From assembly GCA_028702365.1 (NCBI GenBank), contig JAQVOZ010000048.1:1-8755 (forward strand): a stretch of DNA of 8,755 nt, given 5' to 3'. The notes under the pieces were generated by a model, which saw nothing but the letters and a program-made list of their open reading frames with translations, was not told where the DNA came from and did no database searches. Each line of letters begins with the position of its first letter. Position 1 is the first letter of the stretch. Positions 4,468 through 8,755 of the stretch are shown here, piece after piece. The position numbers and the translations under genes were made by a program. The stretch comes from Candidatus Omnitrophota bacterium. Lineage in GTDB: Bacteria > Omnitrophota > Gorgyraeia > Duberdicusellales > 4484-171.

Positions 4468-5402
4468 AAAAGATAGCACACGAGCATAAAGCGAGTGTCT
4501 ATCTTGGCATTGATTGGGGGGGTACCTATATAAAAGCCGGGATAGTAAATTCAAACGGCAAAATCCTAAAGAAAATAGTGTATTCTTCGGGCAGCCTTCG
4601 CGAACGAAAAGCGTTTATAGGCGAGATAAAAAGGCTAAAAGAGACATTTAGAAAATACAATATCAAAGCCGTAGGCGTGGGCGCGCCGGGAATAATTGAC
4701 GTAGAGAGAGGCTCAATATACTACCTTCCGAATATCCCGGGTTGGGAAAATTTTCCTCTCAAAACAATACTTACAAAAGAACTTAAAATTCCCGTGTTCA
4801 TTGATAACGATGCAAATATTTTTGCACTTGCCGAGGTTCGCCGCGGCGCAGGCTGCGGAAAGCGCCGCGCAATATTCCTGACGCTTGGAACGGGCCTTGG
4901 AGGCGCTGTTATTTCTGATGGAAAGATTTTAGAAGGGCGTACCAGCGCTTCCGAACTAGGCCACGTAGTCATAGACATAAATGGAAAGCATTGCGGCTGC
5001 GGAGGAAGCGGCTGTATTGAAACTTTTACGGGTAGCAACCATTTACTTGAAAGATACCGGCAGCTTAAAAAAATGAAAACGGCCCCGAAAGAAGTTAAGG
5101 AAATTTTCGATAGGGCAAAAGCAAAACAAAAAGAGGCATTGATTGTTTGGAAAGAATTTTCTGCCTATTTAGGAAAATTCCTTGCCGGCATGGTTAATAT
5201 ATTTAATCCGCAGATTATAATCTTTGGCGGCGGTGTTTCCGGGGCATTTAGCCTGTTTGGCCCGTTCCTTTGGCGCGTTTTAAAGGAGCAGGCAATGTGG
5301 CCGCAGCTTGCAGATTTAAAACTGGTTAAAGCAAAACTAGAAGATGCAGGAATAATAGGTGCAGCTTTGCTGGCTAAGGAAAAATTAGAGGAGCGTAAAT
5401 GA
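4422..5402 (+). CDS. glk: ROK-family glucokinase
   Basis: It probably phosphorylates glucose to glucose 6-phosphate with ATP in the cytoplasm. From the ATG at 4422 it has 326 residues. The ATP phosphate loop is LGIDWGGTYIKAG (28-40). The catalytic aspartate is D130 in IDNDAN, the second ATP loop is LGTGLGGAVISDGKI (155-169), and the ROK zinc/sugar signature is ELGHVVIDINGKHCGCGGSGCIE (178-200) with H181, C191, C193, C198 and E200. All key residues are present. Glucose is the likeliest substrate, but ROK kinases also include N-acetylmannosamine, fructose and allose kinases. The start is uncertain: the ATG at 4464 would remove 14 residues and still leave 13 before the first strand. AGGGG lies 10 nt before 4464 but inside a hairpin; 4422 has only a weak GCGGA. 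It overlaps the next gene by 4 nt. Confidence 0.92.
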   Translation: MKKSILERHRGEAHMEKIAHEHKASVYLGIDWGGTYIKAGIVNSNGKILKKIVYSSGSLRERKAFIGEIKRLKETFRKYNIKAVGVGAPGIIDVERGSIYYLPNIPGWENFPLKTILTKELKIPVFIDNDANIFALAEVRRGAGCGKRRAIFLTLGTGLGGAVISDGKILEGRTSASELGHVVIDINGKHCGCGGSGCIETFTGSNHLLERYRQLKKMKTAPKEVKEIFDRAKAKQKEALIVWKEFSAYLGKFLAGMVNIFNPQIIIFGGGVSGAFSLFGPFLWRVLKEQAMWPQLADLKLVKAKLEDAGIIGAALLAKEKLEERK

Positions 5403-6052
5403 AGCTATTTATTGACAGTGCAAACCTTGAAGAAATAAAAAAAGCAAACTTGCTTGGAGTCCTCGATGGAGTTACTACCAATCCCACCCTTCTTGCTAAA
5501 GAAAAACAAAAGCCCATAGAGCAGCTTAAAAAAATATGTAGTGAGGTTACCGGGCCTGTGAGCGCGGAAGTCATCGCTCTTAGCGCGGCAGATATGATAA
5601 AGGAAGCGCGGAAACTTTCCAGGCTATCGGAAAACATTGTTATAAAAATTCCTTCAACGGTTGAAGGCCTTAAGGCAACAAAAGAGCTTACCTCTTTGGG
5701 CATAAGAACAAATCTTACTCTTTGTTTTTCGGCCTCCCAAAGCCTGCTTGTTGCAAAGGCGGGCGCAACTTATGTTTCTCCTTTTGTCGGCAGGCTTGAC
5801 GACATTTCTTTTGAAGGAATGGATTTGATAAAAGATATCAAACTAATCTATAGCCAATATGGTATTCCTACCCAGATAATCGTTGCCTCAATCCGGCATC
5901 CTTTGCATTTTGTTGAAGCAGCGAAAATTGGAGCAGACATAGCAACGGTCCCTTATGCAGTCATTGAAAAGTTGATGCAGCATCCTTTAACCGACATAGG
6001 GATAAAAAGATTCCTTGAGGATTGGAAAACTTTAGACGCCAAACATAAATGA
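5399..6052 (+). CDS. tal: Transaldolase, small MipB/TalC type
   Basis: It transfers a dihydroxyacetone unit between sugar phosphates: sedoheptulose 7-phosphate plus glyceraldehyde 3-phosphate to erythrose 4-phosphate plus fructose 6-phosphate. The 217-residue length fits the short class-I aldolase subfamily that includes fructose-6-phosphate aldolase (FSA). Motifs are FIDSANLEEI (D6), DGVTTNPTLLAKE, SAEVIAL (E57), VIKIPST with the Schiff-base K83, TNLTLCFSASQ, YVSPFVGRLDD (F129, R132) and ASIRHP. E. coli FSA has Gln and Tyr where this protein has E57 and F129, so I read it as a transaldolase rather than an FSA. The ATG overlaps the glucokinase TGA as ATGA, and AGAGGAG sits at 5387-5393 at ideal spacing, so translation is both coupled and well initiated. 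Confidence 0.95.
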   Translation: MKLFIDSANLEEIKKANLLGVLDGVTTNPTLLAKEKQKPIEQLKKICSEVTGPVSAEVIALSAADMIKEARKLSRLSENIVIKIPSTVEGLKATKELTSLGIRTNLTLCFSASQSLLVAKAGATYVSPFVGRLDDISFEGMDLIKDIKLIYSQYGIPTQIIVASIRHPLHFVEAAKIGADIATVPYAVIEKLMQHPLTDIGIKRFLEDWKTLDAKHK

Positions 6053-8262
6053 AAGAAATATTTAATAAGAAAGTTTTTACTGTAGTTATTTTTATTCTTT
6101 TTTCGTGCCTTCCTTTTCTGGCCTATCCTCAGGAAAAGGTCCTTCCCGTTGAAATTAACGGCGATGAAATAAATTATGTGCAGGCAGACGGCACAGTTTT
6201 TGTCAAAGGCCATGTAAAACTGAAATACCAGGAGATGGTGATTACCTGCGATGAGGCAAGCTATAATGCCAATTCCAACATTGCTAACCTAAAAAGCAAC
6301 GTAAAAATAGTAAGAAAAGACACAACTATTTATGGCGAAGCGGTAGTTTATAATTTTAACACCCAGAATGCGAAAATGGTAAATATGAGGATGATAGCGC
6401 CGCCTATTTACGGAAAGGCAGCTTCCGCCGGCAGCGAAGGACCGAATAAGTATGTGTTAGACAACGGGTATGTTACGACATGCGACTTAGAAAAACCCCA
6501 CTATAGATTAATGGCAAAGCAGATAATTGCTTATCCTAAAGTAAAAATTGTTGCCAAAAACGTTGTGATGAAAGTAAAAGAAATACCTGTCTTTTATTTT
6601 CCTTATTTAGCGCTCCCGCTTAAATATAAGACTTTTCCGTTCCAGATAATTCCTTTTATGATAGTCCCAGGAAAAAGCGGAGACTGGGGTTATTATGTTC
6701 TGGGGCGCTACCGTTATGTTCTTAACGACCGTCAGCGCGGCAGAATTATACTTGATTGGTATCAGAACAGGGGAGTAGGCACTGGCGTAAGCCATCATTC
6801 AGATACGGAAAAATTCGGGGAAGCTTTCGCAAATTTATACTATCTAAACGATGAGTTCAACAAACCTAAAAATCGGGATGAGCTTTTTAATAAATATCCG
6901 GAAAGGAAAGGCTTGGATGATAGCCAGTTGCCGCAGGACCGTTACAAAGCTCAACTTTCTCATAGCTGGCAGCCTACAGACCGGCTTTCTTCATTGAGCG
7001 AATTAAACAAATTCTCTGATCAGTTTTTTATGAAAGATTTTTTTGAAAGGGAATATGATATAGACCCGCATCCCTTAAGCTATAATCTAACCACCTATTC
7101 CTTTTCTAACTCATCGCTTTCTCTTTTAACCCAGGGCCGGGCAAATAAATTTTTCAGCGAAACAGAATACCTGCCGCAAATGGAATATGATTTTTTCCAG
7201 CAAAATCTTGGTAACAGTAATTTGTATTTAACGTCAAAAACAACTGCTGGCTCGCTTTCTCAAAAAATTGCAAATATAAATGACGATTACAACGCTCAAA
7301 GGGTTAATACTCACAATGCTTTTAATTACCCTAAAACATTAGGCTGGCTTTATGCAAATCCTTACGTGGGAAATTACAGCACATTTTATTCAAAAAACCT
7401 AAACGGCAGTGAGAATATTTTTCGTACAGCTCTTGAAACGGGCATAGATTTCAGCACAAAAGCCTACAAGACATTCAATACGGATTTTAACTTATTCGGC
7501 CAGGATGTCGATAAAATTAGGCATATAATTACGCCAAAAATAAGCTACAATTATATAACCAAACCAAGCGTATCCAAGGACAACATATATTCAATTATTC
7601 AATTTGACAATATAGATAATCTGCAGAGGACCCAAACCGTTACCATAGCCCTGAATAATAAGTTACAAGCAAAAAATGCAGAAACTACCTGGGATTTTGT
7701 ATACTTCAGCCCTTCCTTAATATATCAGGTTGATAAAAAAGATAAACGCGGGACGTTAGACAGATTAGGCACATATCTTGATACGATACAGGCAGATTTA
7801 GAAGTTTATCCAAAACCCGGTATTTCTCTAAAAGGCACTGCCCAATATGACAAAGTCGTTAACACTTTCAGGGAAGGGAATCTCGACGTTACATTCAGTG
7901 ACGATGTTAACAAAAAGTATTCAGTGTCAGTAGGACAACGATACGTGCGCGAATACAATTACGATACAGATGTTGGCGTATACAGCTCTCAAACCACGCT
8001 TGATTTTAATTATCAATTGACCCCGAAGCTTTTATTTAAAAATTATACCCGCTACGAATTTAAAACCGGTAAATTTCTTGAACAGCAATACGCTTTGCGC
8101 AGGGACTTGCATTGCTGGTGGATGGATGTCGGAGTCAATGTGGATAAACAGAGAGAAGGAATAACCGATTTAACTCTTTGGGTCGCCTTTACGCTTAAAG
8201 ATTTTCCGGATCTGCATATCGGTTTCGACCAAAGTTACAGCGGCGCAAAGAGCAGTTATTAA
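6049..8262 (+). CDS. lptD: LPS-assembly protein LptD/OstA-like outer-membrane protein
   Basis: LptD is the outer-membrane barrel that, with lipoprotein LptE, inserts lipopolysaccharide into the outer leaflet. The 737-residue product starts with a signal peptide: basic MKEIFNKK, a hydrophobic stretch about 9-25, and probable cleavage near residues 26-28. The periplasmic OstA jellyroll follows (about 35-190), including TTCDLEKPHYR (143-153), NVVMKVKEIPVFYFPYLALP (171-190) and repeated strand patterns. The rest is a beta-barrel rich in alternating aromatic strands, with the hallmark RHIITPKISYNYI (491-503) and a final segment RRDLHCWWMDVGV through LWVAFTLKDFPDL. Mature cysteines are C67, C145 and C689 only, against four in E. 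coli. LFSC at 17-20 is a poor lipobox. It overlaps tal by ATGA without a visible Shine-Dalgarno, so it is likely coupled. Confidence 0.93.
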   Translation: MKEIFNKKVFTVVIFILFSCLPFLAYPQEKVLPVEINGDEINYVQADGTVFVKGHVKLKYQEMVITCDEASYNANSNIANLKSNVKIVRKDTTIYGEAVVYNFNTQNAKMVNMRMIAPPIYGKAASAGSEGPNKYVLDNGYVTTCDLEKPHYRLMAKQIIAYPKVKIVAKNVVMKVKEIPVFYFPYLALPLKYKTFPFQIIPFMIVPGKSGDWGYYVLGRYRYVLNDRQRGRIILDWYQNRGVGTGVSHHSDTEKFGEAFANLYYLNDEFNKPKNRDELFNKYPERKGLDDSQLPQDRYKAQLSHSWQPTDRLSSLSELNKFSDQFFMKDFFEREYDIDPHPLSYNLTTYSFSNSSLSLLTQGRANKFFSETEYLPQMEYDFFQQNLGNSNLYLTSKTTAGSLSQKIANINDDYNAQRVNTHNAFNYPKTLGWLYANPYVGNYSTFYSKNLNGSENIFRTALETGIDFSTKAYKTFNTDFNLFGQDVDKIRHIITPKISYNYITKPSVSKDNIYSIIQFDNIDNLQRTQTVTIALNNKLQAKNAETTWDFVYFSPSLIYQVDKKDKRGTLDRLGTYLDTIQADLEVYPKPGISLKGTAQYDKVVNTFREGNLDVTFSDDVNKKYSVSVGQRYVREYNYDTDVGVYSSQTTLDFNYQLTPKLLFKNYTRYEFKTGKFLEQQYALRRDLHCWWMDVGVNVDKQREGITDLTLWVAFTLKDFPDLHIGFDQSYSGAKSSY

Positions 8263-8276
8263 GAGCGGTATATTTT

Positions 8277-8755
8277 ATGAAAATACCACAGAAATATAAA
8301 ATCTGCGTAATAGGCGCTGGCCATGTGGGGCTTGTGAGCGCTGCCTGTTTTTCGGAACTGGGGTTTAAGGTAATTTGCGTTGATAACGACACCAGAAAGA
8401 TAAATTTTCTTAAGAAAAAAATTATCCCTTTCTACGAACCGGGGCTCGATTCAATCGTAATAAAAAACACAAAGAAAGGAAACCTTGTTTTTTCATCAGC
8501 GCTTGAGGCAAGCGTAAAGAGGTCAGATATAATATTTATAGTTGTAGGAACTCCGCCGCTTCCCGATGGGTCAGCCGATTTGACCTCAATAGAAAATGTT
8601 GCAAGGGCAATTGCCAGGAATTTGAATTCTTACAAGCTGGTTGTTGAAAAATCTACCGTTCCCGTGCAGACAGGAAGCAAGGTCAAGGAAACAATATGCA
8701 GGTATAGGAAAAATAATGTAGAATTTGACATAGCGTCTAATCCGGAATTTTTAAG
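8277..8755 (+). CDS. ugd: UDP-glucose 6-dehydrogenase family protein, N-terminal part (cut by window end)
   Basis: The enzyme oxidises UDP-glucose to UDP-glucuronate using two NAD+, feeding polysaccharide and lipid A-type decorations. The 159 visible residues start MKIPQKYKICVIGAGHVGLV, giving the Rossmann NAD loop GAGHVGL (13-19). The acidic VDND follows at the end of strand 2, then IPFYEPGLD, the IVVGTPPLPDGSADL block, VVEKSTVPVQTG and SNPEFL. These are standard for the UDP-glucose/GDP-mannose dehydrogenase N-domain. The catalytic cysteine and the C-terminal half lie beyond the window, so GDP-mannose or UDP-N-acetylhexosamine dehydrogenase is not excluded, although the FYEPGL and DGSADL wording favours UDP-glucose. 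It starts 14 nt after lptD with a weak AAGAGCGG upstream and is probably in the same operon. Confidence 0.93.
   Translation, partial: MKIPQKYKICVIGAGHVGLVSAACFSELGFKVICVDNDTRKINFLKKKIIPFYEPGLDSIVIKNTKKGNLVFSSALEASVKRSDIIFIVVGTPPLPDGSADLTSIENVARAIARNLNSYKLVVEKSTVPVQTGSKVKETICRYRKNNVEFDIASNPEFL

Noticed and set aside
4285..4554. An 89-codon - strand open frame across the promoter and glucokinase start
   Set aside because: It is antisense to the promoter, the structured leader and the glucokinase N-terminus, has no recognisable domain, and is explained by the overlapping features.
6049..6150. Lipoprotein signal (LFSC at residues 17-20) on LptD
   Set aside because: Phe at the -2 position is a poor lipobox, the cysteine lies within the hydrophobic core, and LptD family members are barrel proteins with ordinary signal peptides.

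Overview
The window reads as chromosomal DNA of a diderm (Gram-negative-type) bacterium of moderate to low G+C content. An LptD/OstA-like outer-membrane LPS assembly protein implies an outer membrane. The gene mix and divergent protein style would fit an uncultured lineage such as Omnitrophota or a relative, but that placement is a low-confidence impression. All genes lie on the + strand, packed tightly in two blocks separated by a tRNA and an unusually structured intergenic region.

Block 1 (1-3933) holds the 3' part of trpB, then trpA, an active-site-intact M16 zinc peptidase, the ribosomal silencing factor rsfS, a short HypA-like protein and riboflavin synthase alpha chain (ribE). Gaps run from 2 to 48 nt, so a single transcript is likely. 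Two items stand out. rsfS has no ATG, GTG or TTG available for its conserved N-terminal half; it appears to start at an ATT codon 5 nt after a perfect AGGAGG. The HypA-like protein keeps the N-terminal nickel-site motif and the final strand but lacks the whole zinc-ribbon insert.

The divider (3934-4421) contains a tRNA-Pro(CGG) gene preceded by nested inverted repeats. A 26-nt imperfect copy (23/26) of the tRNA 3' end plus its T-run lies 123 nt downstream. An extended hairpin and five 7-nt repeat units follow, then a likely sigma70-type promoter. The transcript from that promoter would begin with four consecutive hairpins (4339-4467) leading into the glucokinase gene. This is the best candidate for an undescribed cis-acting RNA here. 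I do not recognise it as a known riboswitch class.

Block 2 (4422-8755) is a ROK-family glucokinase, a small TalC/MipB-type transaldolase, lptD, and the start of a UDP-glucose 6-dehydrogenase-type gene that runs off the window. The first two junctions are 4-nt ATGA stop/start overlaps, so translation is probably coupled. Glucose phosphorylation, sugar-phosphate interconversion, LPS insertion and UDP-glucuronate synthesis make a plausible envelope-polysaccharide supply unit, though that link is inferred from gene order only.
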